Below are positions 18,657 to 28,552 of a stretch of DNA of 35,101 nucleotides, in pieces (position 1 is the stretch's first letter; each line of letters begins with the position of its first letter). The notes beneath the pieces are model-generated. The model searched no databases. It was not told the origin of the DNA and was given only the letters and a program-made list of their open reading frames with translations. A program made the translations under genes and the position numbers. Source of the stretch: Gracilaria caudata (taxonomy: Eukaryota > Rhodophyta > Florideophyceae > Gracilariales > Gracilariaceae); NCBI GenBank assembly GCA_030374735.1, contig JASCIV010000162.1, forward strand, positions 954 through 36,054, written 5' to 3'.

Positions 18657-19948
18657 TAATATCTTGGAGAATAGGAATGTCATAGAGAATGATTGCGGCC
18701 TTTAGAAGATGGTTCTGACAAGCGAGCATTCTCTTCGTCAGAGTAACCATTCTTGCCGTTGCTATGTCACATGAAGAAGCAGTACCCACTGGAGAAGTTG
18801 GACCTAATCCATTAGTCGAAGAACCCATGTCAATCACACTAGGACTACGGCAGCATACTCGAGCGATAACTGCGGAATGTGCTGGCCAACTCCCGTGGTT
18901 TAGGATCATGGTCAGTCAATTACCAGAACGAAGTCTGGTCTCATCATCTTCAATTCTGGAGCGGCTGAGCGGCAGTAAGCTCTAGTACTTTGTGCCTCTT
19001 CGTAGGGACGTGAGTCTTTTTTTCTCACCTTGTTCTCGGACTTCAAAAAATAGTTCCCTTCTTGGATGAGAGGGTTAGCTGTCTAACAACTTTGTATCCG
19101 TCTTTATTGCGGACGTTTCCCTCTGATTCCGAACGCAAACTGAGGACTGTCTGCTATCCCTGGGTGGCGACACTTCCCTCCTCACTAAGGCATCCACTAT
19201 CTTACAAGAAAGTCACTCATGCTCTTGCATGTCTTTCCATTGGCAATAGTTTTCTTTGACGGCTTTCCTGGCGGACCAAATAATGTCTAGCATGACCGTT
19301 CACTTGCTTTTTCCGTCATGTCGAAGGAAATAAATTTCCAGAAGAGTGTTGGCATCGTCTTGGGGATCAGTTGTATTGGGCACGGCAGGCTTATCTTGAA
19401 ACCTGTACGTGTGCCGCCATCGATAGGAATCGAGTTGGCAGCCTGCTAGCCAAATATTAATACATATTCTTAACCCACACACGGCGTATTCTCGTAGAAA
19501 GAAGTCCTTTTCTGCCCTTCTTCCATTTCACTCTACTGGACCATTATTTCTGGCTGATTCAGAAGTGGGCAATTGCAAAGCAGGAGCGGTAGAACGCTAC
19601 CGCTGCATTGCCCGAGTCGCGTCACGATTGTTGTCTACACATACGTACTGTTTAAGCAGCTTAATGTTAAGAGCATTACCGCATGTTTGAAAAGGCCGGA
19701 GCACGGCGTGTTTGTTTCGATTCGAAACATGAATTATTCGATCACGCTCCACTACAACACTACTCGTTCGAATTCAATGGTGCAAAACGGTTGTTCTCCT
19801 CGGTTATGGATTTAATCCTTTGTGCGAAACTAAGGCAAAACCGAATGTGACTGAAGATCTTCGACTATGTCTCAAGCTTGCGTGAGAGTCAGATCAATAA
19901 GAGTCTTAGAGCCATTGTGGACGCCAGTCTCAAGCTCAAATCTACACA
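18657..19948. other. Intergenic region, nothing recognised
   Basis: It lies between arginine deiminase and the secreted Cys-rich gene. Short frames on both strands have no domain. No clear TATA box was found for the downstream gene. Confidence 0.5.
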
Positions 19949-20755
19949 ATGGGCTCCTCCGGACATGAGCCTGCTGTTCTGCTGAGGATATGTGTGTTTC
20001 TACTTGTATTCTTTCCCTTTCTAGCACTTGTGGCAGCAGATTGCGAGTGGACCCCAACCACCTGCTCATGTCGCTACGAAGCCTCCCCGTCAGGAATATG
20101 TCTCAAACCACATCCATCAAAACCAAACATCTGCACACAGAGTAATTGTTCACCTAGTTGGCGGTGCGACTGCCAAAACGCCACACATATTTGTTCTCGT
20201 ACAACATGCTCCTCATATCAGAGAGTAGTTGCATCGCCAGTGCCCACGCCGGTGCCAAGCCCCGGCGAAGTGGTGTGTGCCACCACAACGCAGACAGTGT
20301 GCGTGTCAGAAACGGGCGCGCCAATCGCACCGTTAGCTAAGTTATCTCCATCTCCATCTGCCACACCAAGCATGTCGCTATCACCTTCACCAACGCCGAG
20401 CAACAGTCCGGCGTTAGCTAAGCTCGGAGAGGCGTGCAGCGTCAGCGAGGATTGCCCCAATCACGTGGGTTGTATCTCTGGTATATGTCGATCAAATCAA
20501 ATATGTGACTCGGTGATGAGGGCGCATTGTGAGGGACTTGGGCATGTTTGTTGTGATTATATGTTGCCGTGCCCGTTATACATGGTGCAATGGGATGAAG
20601 CCGTTTGTGCAAAGAATTGTGGTGAGTTTTGTATGTTGCATGGGAGCTACATTGAATGTGTCTGGAGGAAGGGTGGAGATTATGCGTATACTCTGTTGTG
20701 GGATACTGTGGGTGGCTTCGGAGGAAATGTTCCCCAATGCAGCATCATGACTTGA
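19949..20755 (+). CDS. Secreted cysteine-rich protein with Ser/Pro linker
   Basis: The gene is intronless with a true ATG and 268 residues. A hydrophobic signal peptide (LLRICVFLLVFFPFLALVAA) ends near residue 30. An N-terminal Cys-rich module follows (CEWTPTTCSCRY, CTQSNCSPSWRCDC, CSRTTCSSY), then a linker with repeated SPSPTPS units and two copies of ALAKLG/APLAKLS-like sequence, and then a second Cys-rich module (EACSVSEDCPNHVGCISGIC, VCCDYMLPC, CAKNCGEFC). The regular cysteines suggest a disulfide-stabilised extracellular protein; CSVSEDCPNHVGCISGIC has the spacing of small EGF-like or WAP-like knots. I do not recognise the family. Possible roles are wall binding or defence, but nothing in the sequence decides it. 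No transmembrane segment or GPI signal is visible. Confidence 0.8.
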   Translation: MGSSGHEPAVLLRICVFLLVFFPFLALVAADCEWTPTTCSCRYEASPSGICLKPHPSKPNICTQSNCSPSWRCDCQNATHICSRTTCSSYQRVVASPVPTPVPSPGEVVCATTTQTVCVSETGAPIAPLAKLSPSPSATPSMSLSPSPTPSNSPALAKLGEACSVSEDCPNHVGCISGICRSNQICDSVMRAHCEGLGHVCCDYMLPCPLYMVQWDEAVCAKNCGEFCMLHGSYIECVWRKGGDYAYTLLWDTVGGFGGNVPQCSIMT

Positions 20756-22128
20756 GGACAGTGTGGGGGGCGTCCTGAGCGCTCAGTTTAAGTTCCTCGC
20801 TGTTGATCAAAACGAAGAAATCTGCAGGTACCCTTCGTACAAAGGTACACTGAACCAGCAGCGCCCAGCCAGCAAACGGGAAGGGAATGCGGAATATAAT
20901 ATGCAGACCAACAAGAAGCCCATGATCAGAAGATGAGCTGCGAGTTGGGGCCTACGTCCCAATTCTTAATAAAGTCTCGTCGTAACTTTGCTAGCTTTTT
21001 CCACTTGATCGTTCCTGTGGTTGCGAAAGGCGAAAGCTCTATGGTTGGCCGTAACCACTAAAACGCCAGCGGCATGATGATGATTATCATGACGATCACG
21101 GCCCTACCTCTTCGCATGTCGCGCATTCATATTAAACTGATCGACGAATTTGAAGTACAGAATGCAACTACGCAACTCCGTCCGTTCTGTCTTTCTGTCG
21201 TATATTCTATACCACTAGTCGATGTCATAAATGAGAGATTCTGAGTTATTCCTACAACCTCAATTCTCCGGAACCTTTTCGGGCTTCAAACCTCGGTAGT
21301 TTTCAAACGATGCTGAGAGTTGCTGGTTTTGGAGGCACCCGTCTGTCCTTTCTCCTTCACTGCGGACGTCATACCGTCTTATAGTGGTCGTCGTCGTAAT
21401 GCCTACTAAATGCCAGAGGTTCATCCTTTTTTCCATTCCATGGCGGCTCCCAGTGCATACGACGGTATTCGCTGAATGCTGAATGCTATTGGCAACCCTG
21501 CTTCTGTAGATATTTGAGCTTAAGTTACGCTGCGCTCTGTCTTCTTCCGACATTGCTCGATACCACACACAAATCAGTTTGTATTTTGTATTTCTTAGAG
21601 CTATGGTCATCGAAAATCCTGACTTTGACAGACACGTACTCACAATCGAGACAATCACGCTCACTTTTCACCAGAAGAGTTAGATCGAGCATGAGAGATG
21701 GTGCTGCGGAGACTCCAGAAGATAATACCAGAACAATGAGTACCGTTGTAGATCCTACTCGAAAACAATTCATTAGCTCTCACCCGGCACCAATAATATG
21801 GGGCAGAGAAAGCGATTATCGTTGCAACCAACGGAAATCAAGTGCTTTGCTCGATGGTAGTTCGCTGTTGCTCCCTGAAGTTAACAGATTTACCTGCTTA
21901 CAAGGGTACGTGTAGTGGTCAGAATTTTGCAGGGATGCTATATATCAAGTTTTCTACATGAGGTGTAACATTCATGGAGTGTATTGAAGTTGCTCTATGA
22001 TCACACTATTGTATTGGTTATTCCAGTTATAGTTCTGCCCGCATCGAAGCGATGCTGCCGATGTGATCACGTTAGGAAGTCCAATCAACAATATGTGCTT
22101 GTGCGAACTATGAGTTCGAGTGTCAAAA
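20756..22128. other. Intergenic region, nothing recognised
   Basis: It lies between two convergent genes. The frames present are short and overlapping on both strands. A GTACCCTT/AAAGGTAC imperfect inverted repeat near 20827-20847 is the only structural element noted. Confidence 0.5.
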
Positions 22129-23937
22129 CTAACGGTGACCAAGCAGAGTGTTTCGTATCTCAGCAAAGAGTCTCATAGGACCAAGGCCTGACTGTCTTTG
22201 CTGCTTTCCACTATCTCGCGTCGTCTTGTGGGTTGCCATGCTCTTCGGAACAGCGTTTTCCTTGTTTGCTTCATTCATAGTTTGGATTTCTCCGACTTCA
22301 CGTTGGTCCAATGAGGGCTTAGTCTCATGCTCCTGTTCCACAATAGAGTAAAGATCCTTCCTCTCAGTTGCTTTCAAGGACAAACGACGTCTCACATTCT
22401 CATCACGTTGTTCGCGGGTAGAGGTTGTATGGATCTCATCGGTTATTCCCAGCTTTGAGAAGAAGCTCCCGAGCTCATTGCCATCTTCATCTTCCATTCT
22501 TTCCGCATTCTCTTCCTTAAGATACATAAATGCAAGTGAAGCCCTTCTCTTTGGTGGGGTATCTGGCTTATAATGAGATCTTGGTATGGGCCTGGGGCGG
22601 AATCTCTTTCTTTCATACTCTTCACGAAGCCTTTCTTCCTCCGCAAGTTCGCGCATTTTCTGGGCTTTCTCCTTCATGGCATCCATTTCTGCAATGCGTG
22701 CACGTTGAGCTGCCTCAAAAGCAAGAGTTCGTTCTCTTCGTTCAGCTGCCCATGGAACTGGATCGACTGGTACAGTCGCGACTTTATTGTCCAGGTTGGG
22801 AACAAACGTGGGACCATCCAGTATTTCACGTTGAAGCTTAACAGGTCGGACATTACGGCGACGATGCTCTTCTTGTTCCTGTGTTTTCCTTCTGGCCTGA
22901 ATTTGCTGCATACGGTTTTCGTGTAGCTCAATACTTCCAATATTGAATGGTTTGGAAACGGTTGGCGTCGGCTTACGTTGAGCAAACGAAGGCGGGGACG
23001 GAACAGGGGGAGTCCGGGTCCGACCAAGAAGAACAGCTTCACTCTTGGCCGTAGGACGGACAACGGGACGGGGTTTGTGAAGATAACGAGGTGTCGGATT
23101 TGGCTTGAAACCTGTGCTCTTCTTCGGAGAGGGCATCTTTCTGATACGACCTGTTTTTCGATGCAATACCTCAGGAGATACGGGAATGGTGTTTGAAAAG
23201 TTCAACCTTGTAGCATGTTGGACATTGGTGCCCCTATCAGTTTCTCTCTGAACAGTGGATAGCTTGGTCCACTGTGAACGACGTTTCGATGCCTTTGTAG
23301 AGCGAGCATAACTTGGAGTGCGCCGCTTGCGAGTTGGGATCTTTGAAGGTGGGGGAGTGAAGTCTGCTACAATTGATTTTGCCGGCTTTCTAGTTGAAGA
23401 TTTCGCAGGAGCCAGTTTCGGTGTCCCAAATTCATCGTGTCCTACCTTGTCTCCTGATGGGGCTCTTGTTGCGTTTCCGGCTGATACCGGAATTTTAGAG
23501 ACCTTCGGCGAGTGAGCCACGGATTCGGCACGAAATAGAGTAACCTGCGCCACATTCGTAGGGTTTTGCTTTGAAGGAAACGAATGAGGATGTTTTGGGA
23601 CGGTAGAGGCTGAAGAGTGAGCATTCGGTGAGTCAAAGGTGACATGGTTACGTACGACCTTAGCTTCGTCTGAAGTTGCGGATTGCGAGACAGCTGGAGA
23701 CTGGGTTATGGCGGAAGTATAGGAAGTTGGGGACCGAAGCTGTTTCTTTTCCTGGACCTTTCCATGAGGCGAATGCAAAGACCGCTGTTTCACGAGAGGT
23801 GAAGCTGGAGAAGTATCAGTGATCATGAACATTTTCCCGGATGATCGCACCGATTTCTGTGATCGATTGGTAACGTCAGCAAGTGCAGTGAAAAAACTTT
23901 CTTCGTGATCACCAGAAGCCTTTTTGGGCTCAGACAT
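22129..23937 (-). CDS. TPX2-like microtubule-associated protein with KEN box
   Basis: The ATG at 23937 (MSEPKKASGD) gives 602 residues in one exon; the frame continues upstream only to a GTG. The protein is basic and largely disordered, with many SP/TP sites that suit mitotic CDK regulation. Residues 329-334 (KPFNIG, followed by EL and a charged helix) and FRPRPIP at 446-452 resemble repeats of the TPX2 C-terminal domain, and residues about 399-444 form an Ala/Glu/Arg-rich helix. A KEN box (NKENAVP, KEN at 560-562) fits destruction by APC/C, as known for TPX2. TPX2 nucleates spindle microtubules and activates Aurora kinase. Overall similarity is limited to short motifs, so another TPX2/WVD2-type spindle protein is possible. 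The Pro/Ser/Lys-rich bulk is not informative. Confidence 0.7.
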   Translation of the reverse strand: MSEPKKASGDHEESFFTALADVTNRSQKSVRSSGKMFMITDTSPASPLVKQRSLHSPHGKVQEKKQLRSPTSYTSAITQSPAVSQSATSDEAKVVRNHVTFDSPNAHSSASTVPKHPHSFPSKQNPTNVAQVTLFRAESVAHSPKVSKIPVSAGNATRAPSGDKVGHDEFGTPKLAPAKSSTRKPAKSIVADFTPPPSKIPTRKRRTPSYARSTKASKRRSQWTKLSTVQRETDRGTNVQHATRLNFSNTIPVSPEVLHRKTGRIRKMPSPKKSTGFKPNPTPRYLHKPRPVVRPTAKSEAVLLGRTRTPPVPSPPSFAQRKPTPTVSKPFNIGSIELHENRMQQIQARRKTQEQEEHRRRNVRPVKLQREILDGPTFVPNLDNKVATVPVDPVPWAAERRERTLAFEAAQRARIAEMDAMKEKAQKMRELAEEERLREEYERKRFRPRPIPRSHYKPDTPPKRRASLAFMYLKEENAERMEDEDGNELGSFFSKLGITDEIHTTSTREQRDENVRRRLSLKATERKDLYSIVEQEHETKPSLDQREVGEIQTMNEANKENAVPKSMATHKTTRDSGKQQRQSGLGPMRLFAEIRNTLLGHR

Positions 23938-24279
23938 GGATACTAATGGTGCAGAATCGAAGCAGTACACTGCTATCCGTAAGAATTTGACCTGAAGGTT
24001 TCGGAATGATGTTGTTCTCCAAGAGATGGAGCGGGCGTGGGATGCTCTAGCACGTCCTGATGAGTCACGACCGTTCGAGGAAATGCGTAAAGAAAGGCAA
24101 CACGAACAATGCCAGAAGACTTTCGGTGTGCGGGCGTAAATATGGGCTGACTGATGAAGAGGAAAGGCAAGGGGGCAGATATGGGATCGATGCACATAGG
24201 CTTCGCCGTTTCAAAATTTTAAATCGAACAGCGGGCCTCGTTTGAAACGAAAAATTAGATGCCACACACAAACTCTGTA

Positions 24280-24650
24280 AGACAGGATCGGTTTTCAAAT
24301 ACTGTAAGTTGCGGTAGCCCGCTATTACCTGTATTACAGAGCATATTATGCACTTTGTTAGATGTAATAGCTTCTTAGTAGGAAGCTACTGTAAGTTACA
24401 ACGTACTTGTGCATCTGGAAGTTCTGATTCGTTGGCTATAATTAGAACAAAACCGTAAAACGATTCGCCGATGAACTCTCAGTCACCCCTGCCAGCTGTA
24501 TGTTTTCATCGGCTATGCGACGCAAGTGTTTCCTCACTGCGTCTAGTATGTCGTCAATGGCATCCATCCGTCACCGCACAATGTGCGGTGACGGATGACG
24601 GATGGTATCTACCTTCGAAGGTAAGAGGGTTTCCTACCTTCGTACGAAGA
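24280..24650. repeat. Palindrome-dense intergenic stretch
   Basis: It contains, in order, CTGTA-T-TACAG (24329-24339), GCATA-T-TATGC (24341-24351), TAGCTTC/GAAGCTA with a seven-base loop (24368-24388), the perfect 33-bp palindrome at 24565-24597, TACCTTCGAAGGTA (24610-24623) and CTTCGTACGAAG (24638-24649). It lies upstream of the TPX2-like gene. Confidence 0.75.
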
Positions 24651-24725
24651 GTAAACTGCCAACGACGAAGGGTTGGACGGGATTCCTCTCCCCGTCAAAC
24701 AATCCTAACCCTTACTGAGATTTAA
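24471..24725 (+). pseudogene. F-box-like fragment interrupted by a palindrome
   Basis: A true ATG opens 84 codons. Residues 7-32 or so (LPAVCFHRLCDASVSSLRLV, then CRQWH) follow the F-box pattern of an LP start, hydrophobic heptads and an LRLVCRxW end. The F-box stops where the 33-bp palindrome at 24565-24597 begins, and what follows is unlike any domain. I read it as a fragment of an F-box gene; a chance resemblance is possible over so short a stretch. Confidence 0.3.
24565..24597. repeat. Perfect 33-bp palindrome
   Basis: CATCCGTCACCGCACA (24565-24580) and TGTGCGGTGACGGATG (24582-24597) are perfect 16-bp arms separated only by A24581, the same geometry as the 55-bp palindrome at 16872-16926. 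Confidence 0.93.
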
Positions 24726-25444
24726 AGCCTGGGCACAGGGTGATGAAAACGGGGATATGATAACTTGATCTTGTGCGTGTCTGTAGGTTTACTCGGCAAG
24801 AACCTTTCCACAAAAGTAGCGTGCGGAAGATCTGGTCCTTCGGGGTCAGGGGTCCTTGCCCCTGGCTCATCGGAGTTTGCATATCGTCGAGCTCCTGAGC
24901 TACTTCCGTTGCATTGCCCGTTACGGAATACCCCTTCGCTCCAGGCGCCACCTCAAAGAACTCAGACACCTTACAGTCGCAAATCCATGCAATGAGACCC
25001 GGATTCAAATCATCCAGCCGAAGAATCCTAGAGGAGCAGGTCTCTTTGTCGAAGGTGAACGGATCCGTATCCTTCTTTTCCTCTTCAGATAGAACAGCGT
25101 CGTTCACGCATTGATGGAGAATTGGTGTGGTCTGACGAGTGAACTCAGTGGCGTTAAGACGGTTGCACATCTTGTTAAGATTACGGACTTGGTTCTCCAT
25201 ACATTTGACGGTGGCGTTGCTTCTTCCCGCAGTGTCCAGCTCTTTAGGTGGGGCAAGTGCATACGAATTTGACTTGAAATCATCAACACTATCACACTTG
25301 CATATCAGAGAGTAGCCATTTCGAGAACCGATTCCAACGAATCGGGATAATTCTACAAAACATCTTCCCGGCGATGGCGTGCTGTTGACAAGCTGAAAAC
25401 AAAGAATGGTAGCAACAATGAGGAAAAAAATGATCGCCTTTCAT
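24712..25444 (-). pseudogene. Secreted Cys-rich family, copy 1, frameshifted and 3'-truncated
   Basis: The main frame runs on the minus strand from 25437 to 24712. ATGAAA at 25444-25439 is one base out of frame with a strong signal peptide (AIIFFLIVATILCFQLVNS); a single extra G at about 25438 explains this. The body includes GRCFVELSRFVGIGSRNGYS, LICKCD, NATVKCMENQ, NLNKMCNRLNAT and WICDCKVSEFFEV, and is homologous to the plus-strand copy at 26411-27201. The similarity ends after GNATEVAQE near 24892; the last 60 codons are unrelated. The cysteines and several NxT sequons suggest a glycosylated extracellular protein. An alternative is a real gene with an unseen first exon: TTTTCAG just inside the leader could serve as an acceptor. 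A base-calling error at the G run is also possible. Confidence 0.65.
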
Positions 25445-26410
25445 TGTCGCTCGATTTCTGCTCTTCAGCTCGAAAAACTGATGGAGGCCAACGGGAATGC
25501 CACGGGTTTCTTGTTGTTCGCTGCTTCTTGTATGGGGTGCAAACTCGATACCAATGAAGCCCTAATGCTTATCCGCCCCAGCTTGTTCTAGTTTTTTTAC
25601 GGTTTCCGACGGAGCTGGGCTCGCTCATCTTGAGCGTTTGGGTAGACAGAAGTAAGGGGGCCCACTGTTAGCTTTACGCAGTGGGCGTAATGATTTGCAA
25701 GAATTTTCGTGGCCCTACCGAGTCGACAACGACGCCAAGTCCAAATGCGTTTACAGCGTGGCCAGTGCTCAACGGGGCTTAGACGCGCCAGTTAAATTGC
25801 TTCCCTTCACGAAAAAAAAGCCAGAAAAACCTTCACTTCGCACTTTGGGCTCTTCAAAACATTGCTCTTTCCCACTTGCATGAGCCGTTCTTAATATCAC
25901 GAAAGAGGTTGGGAACTCCTTAAAGCATATTACAGTGCGAGTTTCCTTAAAAACGAATGATGAATCATGGACGAAGCCCATGTAAACACAGCTAACACTC
26001 TCTCTGCGCATCACAGGTTTCGAAGGTACAAAGCATAAAGGGTCAACCCTGCATCACTTCACGAAATAAAGCGACGTATGAAAATGCAATTCTCCTTGCT
26101 TGCTACAAAGGCCATTTGCTCTGGCCCATTGGGGGCGCACTGTTACTTGGGCGCAACTGTCCGCCGGCTGGACGGAAGACTCCGCGCAAGAACAGTCATG
26201 CTAAATGACCGAATTTTGTAACATAGCCGACAGAGAGGGAGAATACGAGAATTCATTGTTCTACCATTTATATTGTCAGGTGGGCCATCTGATCGATGCC
26301 CATTCTATGAGACTTAAACATTTCCGGTGCACAGTTAGACACATACAAGGAGCACGATCTTCGATGAGTTAGAACTTCTCATTCCAATAACGGCGTTACC
26401 GCTTGTAGAG
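25445..26410. other. Spacer between the two divergent Cys-rich copies
   Basis: No gene is recognised. It holds CGCTCA/TGAGCG (25622-25636) and GCCCACTG/CAGTGGGC with an 11-base loop (25660-25686). Confidence 0.5.
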
Positions 26411-27201
26411 ATGCAGATTAAGCAAAACCGCCCCAACATGGTGCGCATTCCGGGCGCTCGTTTGCGAGTCTTATTCATCATCTCAACATTCATGTTCATA
26501 CAGGCGGCATGCGCCACTTCGCCACCCCCAGCGAAATGCTTTATCGAGCTCATACGCATTATCGGTAAGGGAGATCGCAACCGCTACTCGCTTATTTGAA
26601 AGTGTGATGCTCTGGTGGCCAAAGGCGGTACCTTCACTGCCGCACCACCTAAACCTGACGATACAGTCGGCAAGCAAACGCAACCGTGCGCTGCATTTCG
26701 GAGAACGAGCGATACTTAAACCGAATCTGTAATCGCAAGAATGGTACCGTGTTCGCACGACGTGCGTCGCCGGTGTTGGACGGCTGTGTCACTGAGACTA
26801 TGACCACTGAGGAGCAGGAGCTGACGCAGCCGTTCTCCTTCAGTAGGGATAGTTGCGTGGCTAAGTTTGGATGGTTGAAGGACGTGCAGGTGTCTGCTGC
26901 TTCTTGGATGTGCGAATGTTGGCAGAACGACTTTTATGAGGTGAAGCCCGGATGGGCGATTTATGGTATCAAGGGCAACGCCACAGAGGCGGAGGAGGAA
27001 TAGGAGGCAATCAAGAATTGCTCTGCGGAAGCACAGGAACTATTACAAGAAGTGTGCTCGAATAGCCCCGGCAATTTTGAGGTTCTGGCGCTGCAGATCA
27101 TGCAAACATGTTGCAAACGGGCGCGTGTCGGTGATGAGTCTAACTTTGAATGTGCGGCAAAGCTTCCCGAAGATCTCTCAGACGTGAAGCATGAGCTGTA
27201 A
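26411..27201 (+). pseudogene. Secreted Cys-rich family, copy 2, two stops and a frameshift
   Basis: ATGs at 26411 and 26438 precede a signal peptide (LRVLFIISTFMFIQAACA). The body then aligns with copy 1: AKCFIELIRIIGKGDRN against GRCFVELSRFVGIGSRN. TGA at 26597-26599 stands where copy 1 has the first cysteine of CKCD. Around 26672-26676 the frame shifts, with a net loss of one base, before NATVRCISENERYLNRICNR, and continues through KNGTVFARR, SFSRDSCV, WMCECWQNDFYEV and GNATEAEEE to TAG at 27001-27003. Reading on in the same frame gives a further Cys-rich segment (EAIKNCSAEAQELLQEVCSN, LQIMQTCCKRAR, NFECAAKLPED) to TAA at 27199-27201, absent from copy 1. Three independent disruptions make this a pseudogene, although its conserved cysteines are still readable. 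I do not recognise the family. Confidence 0.75.
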
Positions 27202-27511
27202 TTTGAAGTTGGTTGGGAACCAGAGTCGGAGATGTTGAAAGGGCTTGTGACATAAAGTTATCTTTCCGCACTATCGAAGAATCGAAGGCTATTTTAAAAG
27301 CTTTTCTGTTTTGATTCAGTTCTGTACGGCCGGGACAGTCTCGAGGAGGCAATAATATGAAAACCTTCCGCGTACTACCTTCGTAATACGAAGTTCGTAT
27401 AGTGTAAACAAAAGATATGACAAGATGTAGCCTGGCACTTCATGAAGACAGCGGGTCATACAAGATGGACGTTTTGTTTCCCGCTTGAAATCTGACGACG
27501 TCCACTAACAA
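27202..27511. other. Intergenic stretch with a short palindrome
   Basis: CTTCGTA-A-TACGAAG (27379-27393) is a 15-bp palindrome with a single central A, followed by TTCGTAT. An ATG at 27357 opens only nine codons before the palindrome stops it. Nothing else was recognised. Confidence 0.45.
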
Positions 27512-27898
27512 TTGCTAGAACCACCACCAACAAGGCCAAAGCCTGGGGAGATAATTTCTCCGCAGTCCAGAACAGCACAGCGAGGAATTCTCCATTTGGT
27601 GCACCGCTTCGAGGATAGATATTGCAATCGTGACTTGGCTGCGACTTGGGACGCGCGGTGGCTTCTAACTACCCTTCGTGACATCGCAGAATCATTCTGC
27701 GACAATGGATTGGTCAGAGACATAGAAACTGCAATCTTGTGCGCGAACGAGGGAATGCATTTAGGTTGTCCGCTGTGTGTGCCAGCGTGGTTGTGTATTG
27801 CTGATGGCGCTGGAAAACTACAGACCACTATGAATCGCACGAGACAACGCGGCAGAAGTGGTTCTGTACGAACATCGACAGGTTGTGACTGTATGTGA
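27512..27898 (+). CDS. Cys-rich orphan reading frame, possibly a 3' exon
   Basis: The frame is open from 27509 and has no ATG until late (MHLGCPLCVPAW), so if it is real it is the last exon of a spliced gene or a fragment; a CTAG at 27515-27518 could serve as acceptor. The composition is protein-like, with eight cysteines, several late and in short spacings (AILCANEG, LGCPLCVPAWLC, TGCDCM). It contains a perfect 19-bp palindrome at 27684-27702. A longer frame on the opposite strand (28077-27505) begins only at GTG and looks less protein-like. It is not clearly related to the two Cys-rich pseudogenes. No function is proposed. Confidence 0.3.
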   Translation: MLEPPPTRPKPGEIISPQSRTAQRGILHLVHRFEDRYCNRDLAATWDARWLLTTLRDIAESFCDNGLVRDIETAILCANEGMHLGCPLCVPAWLCIADGAGKLQTTMNRTRQRGRSGSVRTSTGCDCM

Positions 27899-27954
27899 CC
27901 TTCGTATCCAGGCCACTTCCCGTGACGCCAGGAAATCCCTCTCGAGATGAAAAG

Positions 27955-27972
27955 CCATCTCCAAGGAGATGG
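27955..27972. repeat. 18-bp hairpin
   Basis: CCATCTCC and GGAGATGG are perfect 8-bp arms with two bases between them, 57 bp after the stop of the orphan frame. Confidence 0.55.
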
Positions 27973-28509
27973 AAACAGAAAGTGTACCGGCCTGACCGAA
28001 CACCTGCAAGGAAGCAGTCTGCAGAAAATAACGCCCTGGACCGCAACCTTTATATCCTTCAGGAAAAGTGCAAACACAGATTTGTCTCGGGAGTACCCAT
28101 TATGACATTCTCTACAACACTTTCCAGATAATGCAAACTAGCATCAAAACACACTCCTTCAGCAGCGTCGTTCACCCAGCGGCATGTGCAGTAGCAATTA
28201 GTTTTCGCCTTTTCCTTCGTGAGCTGGTTTTAACCCCTACTTTCCGTGTCACATTAACAACATGTCGTGAACCCATCTACTATCGTTGACGTATAGCACT
28301 CACCTCTGCTTATCGTGACTGGTCCTCTTCGGAGCTCTGCAAGTAAGGTTGTTGATAAACAAATAAGGCACCTCGATATTCCTCAAACGCGCGTGATATC
28401 CTCGTGATTCATCGCAGAGAGAGCTGGTATGGTGCTTGCGCGAGTGATTATTCTGAGTTCCGTCTCACGTGTCAATATTGCTCTCTATTGCAAGAGGAAT
28501 TCCATGCGC

Positions 28510-28545
28510 CAGTGACATACTTTTGTCACTGAAATCTCCGGAGAC
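28510..28545. repeat. Hairpin plus palindrome just 3' of the DUF760 gene
   Basis: CAGTGAC/GTCACTG (28510-28531, eight-base loop) and TCTCCGGAGA (28536-28545) lie immediately beyond the DUF760 stop at 28553. They could mark the 3' end of the transcript; this is inference. Confidence 0.45.
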
Positions 28546-28552
28546 AAAACAT

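Noticed and set aside
27379..27405. Resemblance of CTTCGTA-A-TACGAAG to recombinase sites such as loxP
   Set aside because: The spacer is one base instead of eight and no recombinase gene is present; the similarity is limited to the short arm.
27505..28077. 190-codon minus frame
   Set aside because: It starts at GTG, has no domain, and reads as the antisense of the more protein-like plus frame over part of its length.
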